A DNA stretch of 64,000 nucleotides from Promerops cafer. Its lineage: Eukaryota > Chordata > Aves > Passeriformes > Nectariniidae. Below are positions 22,440-31,847 of this stretch, one piece after another. The stretch lies in contig VZSE01001774.1 in the NCBI GenBank assembly GCA_013398275.1, forward strand, positions 1-64,000, given 5' to 3'. The notes under the pieces were generated by a model that was given only the letters and a program-made list of their open reading frames with translations, did not search any database and was not told the DNA's origin. How positions within the stretch are numbered: the stretch's first letter is position 1; the number at the start of each line of letters is the position of its first letter. Both the position numbers and the translations under genes were made by a program.

Positions 22440-23110
22440 ATCCGGGTGCAACAAGATCAATTAATGAATATTTGGAAAGCTCTCAGGGTTATTAACAAGG
22501 CAGACAGTAACATAGTCCCTCAATTCCACATAACGCAGAGCAAACTTTTGGGTGGAAAACAACTAAAAGACAACCTAGACACGAAGAGGATCCTGGGTCA
22601 AACCCTGTCAAAGACTTTTTCGTGTCCTTCCCAGGCAGAGAGACGATGCAAAGCAGGGTCCTGGCTGCATGAACTTGGCCCTTTCGTGGTGGTGCTAATG
22701 CTCGAGCACACAGTAATTAAAGCTGGATGGATGAAGGCTGAATATTGAACTCTGAAGTCTGTGAAGGTCAGGGATGTGCTACCAGAGAGGCAATTTATCC
22801 CCGATCTGTAATAAGGTCTCACATCTGACCTATTAACTGAATGTTACATGATATTAATAATCTCCCTACAGATCGGGGAGAGACAAACAAAAGTCGAGTT
22901 TGGAGGTTGATTTGCTGGAGTTAATCCATCAAACACTCTAAAAATCTACAGTCAAACTGATTATTTTTAACTGAATATGCCTTTCTTTGATGAGACTGTG
23001 TGTGCATCACACTCCACACATACCTTTCGATGAAATAAAGATCGATGAATTATTCATGCCAGCATTATTAGTCCTCTATATAGGACACTCTCCTACAGAT
23101 GGGTGAGCTC
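22440..23110. promoter_or_regulatory. strong candidate conserved non-coding block with inverted repeats
   Basis: AT-rich, repeat-free block right of the CR1. It contains a 13-bp perfect inverted repeat (22798-22810 and 22867-22879; arm TCCCCGATCTGTA), a 13-bp palindrome, ATGAATTATTCAT (23045-23057), and GTCCTCTATATAGGAC (near 23070). Many TAAT/ATTA words. Either an enhancer cluster or a structured transcript; no coding frame is credible. Confidence 0.4.
22798..22879. repeat. 13-bp perfect inverted repeat with 56-bp spacer
   Basis: Arms TCCCCGATCTGTA and TACAGATCGGGGA are perfectly complementary. Inside the spacer, AATAAGGTC (22810-22818) and GACCTATT (22827-22834) can also pair with one bulge. 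As RNA this could form a two-level hairpin; as DNA it could be a dimer-type binding site pair. Confidence 0.8.
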
Positions 23111-23705
23111 CTTCCAATCAGAAACCTCATTTGCTGAAAACTGAAGAGTCAGATAATGTCCCAAAATCGTTGACAACCAGCTTGAAATGCTTCTAATTGG
23201 AAATACTCTTCTTCTATGGGAAAATTTGGAAGTTTTCATCTCTGCCTTCCCAAAGCACAGCATTAGGATTTTTTCCCTCTTTGAAATGATGGTTTGTTTT
23301 AAAATTTACCTTAACATAAAGCTTTTATTTTAGAAGCACCACAAGGCAGTCCTAAAAATCCAAGCACTTCAGTGCAGCTCCAGCAATATAATTCATTTTA
23401 GCCAAACCCCAAATGTTTTGTTTTCATGCTATCAAAGGGCTTTGATTTGCTTTTATTGTTTCAACTTTATAATCATACGATACCATAAACCAGAAAGGGA
23501 ACACGCAGACCTCATCAAAGCAATGGGTTGCTATCAGGTTATGTTGATACAGCAGGAAAAGAATGGAGGGGGTTGTGGTTTTTTTGTTGGTTTCTTTTTT
23601 TAAACATTGTTCTAGAAAACATTTGATTTTACAAGAAATTCCATCTTTTACTGTGCTTCAGGTGAGCTGTGCTGTGTTGGAGTCTCCTATAGAAAGAGAA
23701 ATTGT
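23111..23705. promoter_or_regulatory. AT-rich unique sequence, weak regulatory candidate
   Basis: Continues the AT-rich interval with ATTGGAAATACTC, AAAATTTACCTTAACATAAAGC and CAATATAATTC words. The right end (23565-23630) becomes T-rich low complexity before the next CR1. Confidence 0.2.
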
Positions 23706-23962
23706 AGAATCACAGAATCATGAAAAATTCTGAGTTGGAAGGGATCCACAAGGATCATTGAGTTCAAATCCTGGCCCTGCACAGACACCTCAACACCCAC
23801 ATGCTGTCCCTGAGAATGTTGTTTAAAAATTTCTGGCAGCCCTGGGGCTGTGCCCATTCTCTGGGGGGCTGTTCCAGTGCCCCAGCACCCTCTGGGGAAA
23901 GAACCTTTCCATAATAGCCAGCCTAGACCTGACACAGCTTCTTGCCATTCTCTTGGGGTGCC
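23706..23962 (-). mobile_element. CR1 LINE 3' tail, minus strand
   Basis: Tip GAATCACAGAATCATGAAAA, then GAGTTGGAAGGGATCCACAA, CTGGCCCTGCACAGACACC and CCAGCACCCTCTGGGGAAAG. 5'-truncated. Confidence 0.93.
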
Positions 23963-24108
23963 AGCTGCCAGTTCTTAGCTCTGGCAACAAGATGAGTGGT
24001 TTATTGTAGGAAGTTGTGGAATCTTGGAAGAGGTTGTGGCATCTCACCAGCACGGACAGGCAATGGGCTGGTCCCCAGCCAACCAGCAAGGCTGGAGAAA
24101 AATCTGGT

Positions 24109-24278
24109 GAATCCAGAATGGTTTGAGTTGGAAGTGATCCTAAAGATCATCCAGTGCCACCCTGTGCCATGGGCAGGGACACCTTCCACTATCCCAGGGT
24201 GCTCCAAGCCCCGTTCAACCTGGCCTTGGACACTGCCAGGGATCCAGGGGCAGCCACAGCTGCTCTGAACAATGCCAG
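24109..24278 (-). mobile_element. CR1 LINE 3' tail, minus strand
   Basis: Carries GAATGGTTTGAGTTGGAAG, then CCATGGGCAGGGACACCTTC, CTATCCCAGGGTGCTCCAAG and GGCAGCCACAGCTGCTCTG. A different subfamily from its neighbour at 23706. An overlapping plus-strand frame (24154-24762) is an artefact of this repeat. Confidence 0.93.
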
Positions 24279-25767
24279 GGAATGGTTGCACCCTGCTGGC
24301 ACCATCCATCCTACAAGGGGAAAAGAAACCTTGGGGGGCCATCAAGGTTTGTCAGCTGAGAGACTTAGGGAGCCAAGTGCCAGCCCTGCGGGGTCATGCC
24401 AGGTTGAGCTGAGCATCTTTGAGTCAGGGTGGGACGGAGGAGCTCACAACTGGCCCTGTTGGCTGGCAGGAGGCCACATGGGGAGTGACCTGTACAGCTC
24501 AGCAAATGTCCCTGAGCTGCTCCTGCCTGTGCTTCAGCACTCTCTGCAAAGCCCCTGCTTTGGTGGGTGGATCTCCACCCCTCCCTGCAATTACTGCAAT
24601 GCAGATCTCCGCTTCATTAGCCAAAAATGCCATAAACCCACCCAACCCCTTCCCAGACACTGTGCTGTGGGAATTGCACGGACAGGGCAGGCACATCCCT
24701 TCACTCCTGCCCGAGCTCCATTTTGTGTCCTTAATTCCAGCAACGCTTCTGCTGGAGGATGAGTGACAAAGCCACAGCTCAGATCCACGGCAGCTGGAGC
24801 AGAACAAAGTTTTTCCAAGCTGTTTGATTCTCCCAAGAACCTGCCCCCAAAGAGCTTCAAAACAGGGAAGAAACAACCCAAACCACCCACCTTGCAGCTG
24901 GAAGTGGAGAGAGGAGCTCAGCGCCTTGTAAAACACGATGGGCTCCCCCCGGCCACAACATGGAATAACACCCTTCAAAAAAAACCCCAAAACGATGATG
25001 TTTCTAAGAAAAGGGAAAAATCAGAGCTGTTGGGGGCCATTCTTCTTGGGAAAAAGGGGACAAAGCACCAAGCAGGCAGACGGAGGGAAAACACTCCTGT
25101 GCACTTCAGATGGCCACTGCCACTTCTCACTCCATTTCTCCGGCTGTCAGTCTTCAGCTTTTATAGGAAAATGGAGTTTTCCACAAAATGCCAGAGTTTC
25201 TCAGTCAAATAATTATCCTCTCCCTGAAACATCACTAAAATTATTTTACAGCAGCTGGAGAGGTCATCTGCCCCCCACCAAGGTCACAGAGGGAGATTTT
25301 CCATACTGTCCCAGGCTCCTGTGGTGTAATAAGTGTGAGGAGTGTGGTTCAGTCCCTGTAACTGAGGTCTGGCTGGACCCCAGAACCTTTCAGTCTGGGG
25401 GTTTCCAAACTCAGATCCCACCATCACCACCACCTCCCAGCCCATCTCCTTCCCCTGTCCACTGAAGCCCTGGACAATTCCCAGCCATAGGATAGAGGAG
25501 CTCTGCACTGCAGAGGCTGGAAGGGCTCCCAGGCTCACATCGCTTGCTTTGAACGCTCTCTGTGCAGACAGAAGTGCAAAGTCTAGGAGGGCAAATTACA
25601 AAAGAAATGGGATGATCTCATCTCCTCATGAGAAACGGAATGTTCATCCTGTCATTGCACCAGCACAAGGTACTGGAATCACCTGTGTCAGAGCTGCAGG
25701 AGGATTTTCATTGGACAAGCCAAATCCCCTCTTCTAATCACTCTGCTGCCTATCCTTGTCTTCAGAG
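24279..25767. other. unique sequence, no gene seen
   Basis: No repeat recognised. Frames of 149-175 codons (24763-25465, +) include basic, lysine-rich stretches produced by A-rich DNA near 24960-25030. No domain, acceptor or donor supports them. Confidence 0.45.
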
Positions 25768-26197
25768 GAGGCCATGGAGATGCTCCAGGGCTGGAGCCCC
25801 TCTGCTCTGGAGCCAGGTTGGGAGAGCTGGCGGTGTTCACCTGGAGGAGAGAAGGCTCCAGGGGGAGCTCAGAGCCCCTTGCAGGGCCTAAAGGGGCTCC
25901 AGGAGAGCAGGAGAGGGACTGGGGACAAGGGCCTGGAGGGATAGGAGAAGGGGGAATAGGTTTAGACAGCATATTTGGAATAAATTCTTAGTTGTGAGGG
26001 TGGTGAGGCCCTGGAGTGGGGTGCCCAGAGAAGCTGTGGCTGCCCCTGGATCCCTGGAAGTGTCCAAGGCCAGGTTGGGCAGTGCTTGGAGCAACCTGGG
26101 ATAGTTGAATGTGTCCCTGCCCATGGCAGGAGGATTGGAACAAGATGAGGTTTAAGATCCCTTTCAACCTAAACCATTCCACAGTTCCATGACTCTG
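25768..26197 (+). mobile_element. CR1 LINE 3' fragment, plus strand
   Basis: Sense CR1 with CCATGGAGATGCTCCAGGGC, GAGAAGGCTCCAGGGGGAGC, GAGGGTGGTGAGGCCCTGGA, AAGTGTCCAAGGCCAGGTTG and the tail TGTCCCTGCCCATGGCAGGA ending at ACCATTCCACAGTTCCATGA. About 430 bases remain; no intact frame. Confidence 0.95.
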
Positions 26198-26489
26198 TTT
26201 CCTCAATGTGAGTGTCCTTTGGGCACAGGATGAGAGATCTGGTCCCACCTGCATCAGAAAGCAACATTTGCACCCCAGCTGCCCGGTGCCCTCCCTGCTG
26301 GTCCTTCCAAACTGGGATGTGCTCCCTGGAGGAGGGGGTTTGGCTGTATGAAATCCCTGACGGGGTAGTTGTGTGCCAGAGCTGGATTTTGGAAAAGGGA
26401 AAAAAAACCTGCAGAGACAGGCGAGCCACACACAGCGAGACAGCTGCAGTGGCGCACGCACGCACGCCAACAACTCCGCTTTCCCAGAA
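26198..26489. other. unique sequence, no gene seen
   Basis: Between two CR1 copies. A CACGCACGCACGCC run near 26454 is the only notable word. Confidence 0.5.
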
Positions 26490-26640
26490 AATGAGGTTTT
26501 GATTCCTTTTCAATTTTGTTAAAAAATGACAAATAAATGTCTTAATATTAATAAAGAAAAAATAGATCCTCTGTCGGTGTGAATATATAATGTGATTTGA
26601 CATACAGAACAGAATTAAATTAGCGAAATACAATGGGCTG
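26490..26640. promoter_or_regulatory. candidate conserved non-coding element
   Basis: AT-rich block with AAATAAATGTCTTAATATTAA, GAATATATAATGTGATTTGAC and GAATTAAATTAGCG words, sharply different from the GC-balanced repeats on both sides. Confidence 0.3.
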
Positions 26641-26840
26641 GAAAGAAGAGCTGCTTTCCCTTAGAAGATTGGCATCGGTGTGGAACCAAAGCCCGGCATT
26701 TCACTCTGGCATGCAGCTACTGCTCCTCACAAATCTCAGCTGGCTGTGTGCAGTGGCCAAATCCTCAGGAATCTGGCATGAGCCCCCCCCAACACCGGCG
26801 TGGCGATGCCAGATCCTGCCAGCTGAGGATCTGGCTGGAA

Positions 26841-27343
26841 GAATCACAGGATCACAGAATCACAAGGTTGGAGGAGACCTTCAAGATCATCGAGTCCAAC
26901 CCAGCCCCAACACCTCAACCAAACCATGGCACTGAGTGCCACATCCAGTCTTTTTTTAAACACATCCAGAGATGGTGACTCCACCACCTCCCTGGGCAGA
27001 CCATTCCAGTGCTTTATCACTCTTTCAGTAAAAAACTTTTTCCTAACATCCAACCTAAATTTCCCTTGGTGCAGCTCAAGGCTCTGCCCTCTGGTTCTGT
27101 CAGTGCTACCTGGAGACAGAGACCAACTCCCCTGAGCACAGCCACCTTTCAGGGAGCTGCAGAGAGTGATAAGGTCACCTCTGAGTCTCCTTTCCTCCAG
27201 GCTGAACACCCCCAGCTCCCTCAGCCGTTCCTCACAGGGCTTGTGCTCCCAGCCCCTCACCAGCCTCGTTGCCCCCTCTGGACATGCTCAAGAGTCTCAA
27301 CGTCCTTCCCAAACTGAGGGCCCAGAGCTGGACACAGCACGAG
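26841..27343 (-). mobile_element. CR1 LINE 3' fragment, minus strand, longest in the window
   Basis: Tip GAATCACAGGATCACAGAATC, then AAGATCATCGAGTCCAACCC, GGTGACTCCACCACCTCCCT and CCCAGAGCTGGACACAGCAC. On the minus strand (27260-26844) a 138-codon frame stays open and reads the familiar C-terminal tail of CR1 ORF2, including RKKFFTERVIKHWNGLPREV. The reverse transcriptase and endonuclease domains are absent, so the copy is immobile. Confidence 0.96.
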
Positions 27344-27952
27344 AACACTCATCGCACACATTTCTGATGGGATGCATGTGAGGGAACGGCGCTGTCCTGC
27401 TTGTCTGAGTGTCTCATGTGGGGAGGGACATTTAGGAGCTTCAGGGGCTGGAATCTCTGGGTGCAAAAGGGTTGTGAGCTCAGATGGCCTTGAGAAGTGG
27501 CGCTTCCTTGTCGTGCCTGGAGGACATCAGGGATGGAGAACAGACCTCAAGGCTTAATACAAAGAAACAGCAAGAGAAAACAAGACTTTTCCCCTTGTCT
27601 GCAAGGCCACCCGAGGCAGGGGACAGACTGGAGAGCTCCAAAGACCCTGTGAGCATTTTGATAGTGAAGGCTTGCATTATATCATCCCGAGCAGTTTTGT
27701 ATGGATGCACCATGGCTGAGCTGCTGCTCTGGGGAAGGGCTTGTCACACGTATTTGCAGGTGGCAGTTCCTCACTGCTCTCAGAGCTGTGCCTACCTCCC
27801 TCATTTCGCTCATTTCCAGAAAGTTCAATTTAAATGTCAAATTTAAATGTCAAAGTGCTGAAAACTTGTGAATCAAAAAACCACATGAAGGGATCAGAGA
27901 ATGCACCTAACTTTGCTTCCTTCTGCAACTCCAGCCCTCTGGAATTTGGTCA
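27344..27952. other. unique sequence, no gene seen
   Basis: A short direct duplication, ATTTAAATGTCAA, occurs twice at about 27828-27855. Nothing else recognised. Confidence 0.5.
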
Positions 27953-28125
27953 AGCACTGGCACTGGCACTGGCTGCCCATTGCAATGGTGGAATCACCAT
28001 CCCTTGAGGTGTTCAAAAGCTGTAGGTGTGGCACTTGGGGACAGTTGTGGCCTTGGCAGTGCTTGGGGAACAGTTGGACTCGATGATCTCAGAGAGGTTT
28101 TCCAACCTTGACAATTCTGTATTTC
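27953..28125 (+). mobile_element. CR1 LINE 3' tail, plus strand
   Basis: Sense tail: CACTGGCTGCCCATTGCAAT, GGAATCACCATCCCTTGAGG, GTGTGGCACTTGGGGACAG and CTCGATGATCTCAGAGAGG. A GGCACT triplication sits at its left end. Confidence 0.92.
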
Positions 28126-28269
28126 TACCTCTGCTCCCATAGGTACCCTTGAATGCTAATGATGCTTCCCAGACATCCCAGCCCCAGGGACCTGCCACGG
28201 TCTGGCATGGCTGGTTCCCACCACTCCAGCCAGTGACTCACTCTGACTCCTGAGTATCCATTTCCTACC
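28126..28269. other. unique sequence, no gene seen
   Basis: Short spacer between a CR1 tail and the AT-rich block that follows. Confidence 0.5.
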
Positions 28270-28565
28270 AGCTCCCAGGCAGGTCGCATTGTTGCATTGT
28301 GTAATAACGTATTGATTAGCCAATCACTCCAAATTTTAGTACTGTGCCTACAAGATAATTAAATTATCTGCCTTTGTTTAAATTGTAATTTTATTTACTC
28401 TTGATTCTACTCTATAAAATTCACAGGCTTACGGTGTGTTACGTGTCTTATTAGCGCTTAACTCCGGCGCTAATTTTCAATACTCCATCACCACAAGTAT
28501 TAAGTAATTGCTGCTGTTTATTCTTTGTGATTGCGCCGCGCTCGGATCCGCGCGCGGCATCGCAA
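28270..28565. promoter_or_regulatory. strong candidate conserved non-coding element
   Basis: Repeat-free block with an inverted CCAAT-type site (TGATTAGCCAATCA, 28313-28326), AGATAATTAAATTATCTGCC (a near-perfect palindrome near 28353), and TTAGCGC/GCGCTAA arms (28451-28457 and 28467-28473). It ends in a CpG-dense word group (GCGCCGCGCTCGGATCCGCG). AT-rich palindromes beside a CpG cluster suggest an enhancer or a small promoter. Confidence 0.45.
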
Positions 28566-29159
28566 GTACCCGGCAGGAGCTGAGCGGGACCCAGCCCTCC
28601 TGCTGGATCCAGGCAGCTCCGGCCCTCGGCGTGCGTGGAATGTGATTTACCACTTTGTCTTCCTTCTCCTGGGCAAGGAAAGATCCTATTGTCACGCACG
28701 TGCTCTGAGAAGCGGAACCAAAGCTCCCAATTTATGCAGCCTGCTCCCTGGATTTTGTTAGGGATGGAATGTTGGGGGTGCAGAGCTCTGTGCGTCTCTA
28801 GGGGCTGGGAATCATCGAGCAGCTACAGGCACACACCCAGTGCAGGGCAAACCCATCCTCCACTGCTGCAGCACCAGGGGCAGCTGGGGTGCACAGAGAG
28901 GAGGTGACTGCAAGGAGGCGCGCGGGTGGAGACATCAAAGATGATTCCCCAGGTGCATTCCTGGCTCTGAAAGTCACCAGGGCTCTCAGCAGCAGTGGTT
29001 CCTGCAGAAGGGAGAATTAAGCCGTTGAAACGTGCTGCTGCCAGGCCTTCCCACCCCGGTTTTCTGGAGAAAGTGTAGGAAGAAATGGTATTCAAGACAT
29101 TCTGCTGGCCCTGGGGCGAGTGCAGGAGTGATACAGCCGCCTCTGGGATGAATGCAGAA
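28566..29159. other. unique sequence, no gene seen
   Basis: No repeat or exon recognised; the minus-strand frame of 122 codons (28823-29191) is unremarkable. Confidence 0.5.
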
Positions 29160-29365
29160 GAGATTTTAGTGGGTTTAGATTGGTGTGACATGAATTATTT
29201 TTCATAATTAACGAGACTGTTGATTTTACATGGTAGGTGTTCAGGTACTCTGGTGATCCGTGGCTGTTAAACACCCAAAGGTAATTCTAAATGCTGTTGA
29301 TCTATGTCTGTTCTCAAGGGATGATTAATCTACATTTCTCTTCTCCCTCTACAATTAATCCCTGG
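29160..29365. promoter_or_regulatory. candidate conserved non-coding element
   Basis: Contains TGAATTATTTTTCATAATTAACG, GATGATTAATCTAC and ACAATTAATCCC words, a local cluster of TTAAT/ATTAA sites. Confidence 0.35.
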
Positions 29366-30369
29366 ATAATCTTATCTGCAAACACAAATTTGGTACCTGG
29401 AGGCAGATGAGTCACAGATCTGCAGCAGAGGTTCTGTTCAGTGATGAGAAGGTCTCTGGCACAGAGGGAGCCGTGGGTGCTTCCCACCTGGCCCCAGCTG
29501 CCACCCTGCCTCTCCTCGGAGATGCCTCACCATCAGGTCAAGCCCAGCCTGGATGCTACAGAGCTCTTCAGACTGTTCCCTAATCCACCTGCACAACGTC
29601 ACCTCTGCCTCGGGATCCTGCTCTTCTCCCTGCAAAGCCTTCCTGCATCATCCTCCCCCTCCCACAGGCTCAAGCCCGCCCCTGAGCCTTCCTCCCTGGG
29701 TACCACAGTCCTCTCCTCTGACCTTTGCAATGCAAACTCTCCCTGCTCGTGTCCTGCCAGAATCCCAGCTCAAAGATCACTGTCATTGTGCTCTGCCCTC
29801 CTTGTGACACAGCCACTCCTCCTGTCCTTTATGCCAGCTGATTCCATGCTTCCCACCACACTCCTGTCACACCCTTGCTGCTTTCTTCCACCCGTCCCAT
29901 CCCCTGTGACTCTCAGCAGGGGCTCCTCCAGCTCTTCCTTTTGCCTCAACACCTCCAAAACCCTCTGGCTGGCTGGGACTGTGTCCCCATGTCACCTCTG
30001 TGGATCCCTGTTTCCCTGAGTGCCTGATCCCCTCTCCGAGGCTGGTTGGGATGCTGGACAAGGAAGGAGCTGCACAGCACGAGCCATAATGATAATACAA
30101 AAAGTAAATAATTACAAGGATTGCTAATGCATCAACTGCCAGGGAGTGAAAAATGAGCTGGTCCCAAGGGTAGCAATGGCACTGTTAATTCCAGGACAGA
30201 GGACATAGATACCTCCCAGTGTGAGCTGCCAGGCTGGAAGTGTGGACACCCCCACACCTGATGTCCAGAGCACAGCCACAATTCCCAGAGGGTCTCACTG
30301 TGTCACCCTGGCAGGTTTCACAGGGAACACAGCAGTGCTTCCCTGTGCCTTGGAGACTGTAATTGAGTC
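29366..30369. other. unique sequence, no gene seen
   Basis: Pyrimidine-rich on the + strand at 29480-29960; this gives a 192-codon Pro/Ser/Leu-rich frame (29441-30019) with no domain. A small AT patch at 30085-30125 has CATAATGATAATAC. Confidence 0.5.
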
Positions 30370-30885
30370 CTTAGGATAGAGCCAAGTAGTTTGGTCGCAC
30401 TTAAAAATAAGTGTCAGTGGTTCATGCCTAATTACTCCTGAATTAGCTAGGTGATTCATCAGGTCTGATTATGAATGCATAATGAATTTACCAAATCCAC
30501 ATGTATTAGTAAGATATTAATTCCATACGAAATCCCACAATTCATTCATGTGCCATTTGTTTTCATTCCCTTCTTTTAATAAGCTAATTAGTTCAAATTA
30601 TTTGTACTTCACTAAAGGCTTGAAACACATATAAGGAATGATTAGCTTAAAACTCAGTAAATGGACAAGTATGGAGCTCACATTAATTGTGACGGGAGGT
30701 TCATAAAGAATTATTATCTCTCAGCCATCTCTGTTTGCAGCAAAAATAATAATGTCTAACAGTGACAAGTGGATAAAACATGTGAAGCCCCGAACTAATG
30801 CAGCTGTACATGAATTTCTGAAATGAATATCTCCAGGCTCGGCGCTTGCCTTTGAAGTCAAGCTCAGCAGAAAGTTTTGTCTCTC
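30370..30885. promoter_or_regulatory. strong candidate conserved non-coding block
   Basis: About 500 bases of unique AT-rich DNA dense in homeodomain-type words: GCCTAATTACTCC, TGAATTAGC, GCATAATGAATTTACC, TAAGATATTAATTCC, a CTAATTAG palindrome (30584-30591) and CACATTAATTGTGACG. CpGs survive at CATACGAAATCC, GACGGG and CTCGGCGC. No repeat, exon or long frame. A good developmental-enhancer candidate. Confidence 0.45.
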
Positions 30886-31723
30886 TCTGACGGAAAACAA
30901 GGCCACAGCTTTGGGGTGGATCCACCGTTTTCCTCTGCCGAGTCTCCCTTCCTTCCCCAGCATGCAAAGAGGGAAGGGAAGGGATGTGGAATTAAACTCC
31001 CCATGCCCACACCGTTCAGCTGTTCCACTGCTGGGGCAGGACTGTGGCATTCCAGCTATGCCTTGCCCACCTCACAGCAATGCAGGAGGTCAGGGGTTTG
31101 CTTGCACCCAGACTTCCCTGCTCCCCCCCGAAAATGTCCCAGACCCCCAGAACTCTCCAGGATTTGAGTGAAGAAGGGGGAGAAGAAAACCTGCATTTTT
31201 GCGAGCCTGGGTGCAGGAGGAATGGAGACAGAACAACACTGCCACAGGCAAACATCCCCCTTTGGAGCAGTGCTGGGATGAGGAGGTTTTTTAGCTAGAA
31301 GAGGGGGGAAAAAAGACAGGATTTGTCCCTTTAAAGCAAATATTCTTTCCCAGTGTCAAAATTCTCTCCCAAGCACTGTTGCCTCTTTTTTCTGTTTTTA
31401 TTTTCTTTCTCCCATTTACTTCTATTCAAAGAGGGGGAAAAGTCTCCTGCTGGCTCCTGCTCTGCAAAGTGAGTCATGCCAAGGCTTCCAAAGCAGCCCT
31501 GCCAAGGAGCTAAATGCCTCCCTTCACTGGAAGCTCAGGGTCTGGAAAAGGCTTTGTTTGTTTTCCTGCAAACTTTGACTGGCTGAGAAATGCCACCCTT
31601 CCAGCCCCCTCAACACCACCCTGCTCCCCTGCATTCCCTTCTTTTGGAAGCCAGACAGTCCTGGCCCCTTCCTTCCTCCTCTCCCTGCTGCTTTCTCCAC
31701 TTGGCTTTTAGCAAGGAGCTGAA
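30886..31723. other. unique sequence, no gene seen
   Basis: A T-rich stretch at 31385-31425 and no recognised repeat or exon. Confidence 0.5.
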
Positions 31724-31782
31724 GATCATGGAAATTTTTAGGTTGGAAAAAGTCTCTGAGATCATTGAGTGCAACCATTAGC
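31724..31782 (-). mobile_element. CR1 LINE 3' tip, minus strand
   Basis: Only the tip remains: GATCATGGAAATTTTTAGG, TTGGAAAAAGTCTCTGAGATC and GAGTGCAACCATTAGC. It abuts the 21-bp tandem repeat. Confidence 0.82.
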
Positions 31783-31791
31783 ACAGCTGGA

Positions 31792-31847
31792 TGCAAAGGA
31801 TCCAAAATGTGTTGCAAAGGATCCAAAAGGTGTTGCAAAGGATCATA
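31792..31847. repeat. 21-bp tandem repeat, about 2.7 copies
   Basis: The unit TGCAAAGGATCCAAAA(T/G)GTGT is repeated, giving a Cys-Cys-Lys-Gly-Ser periodic peptide in one frame, which is an artefact. It begins 10 bases after the CR1 tip. Confidence 0.85.

Noticed and set aside
24154..24762. 202-codon plus-strand frame
   Set aside because: Its first third is antisense CR1 tail; the rest has no domain.
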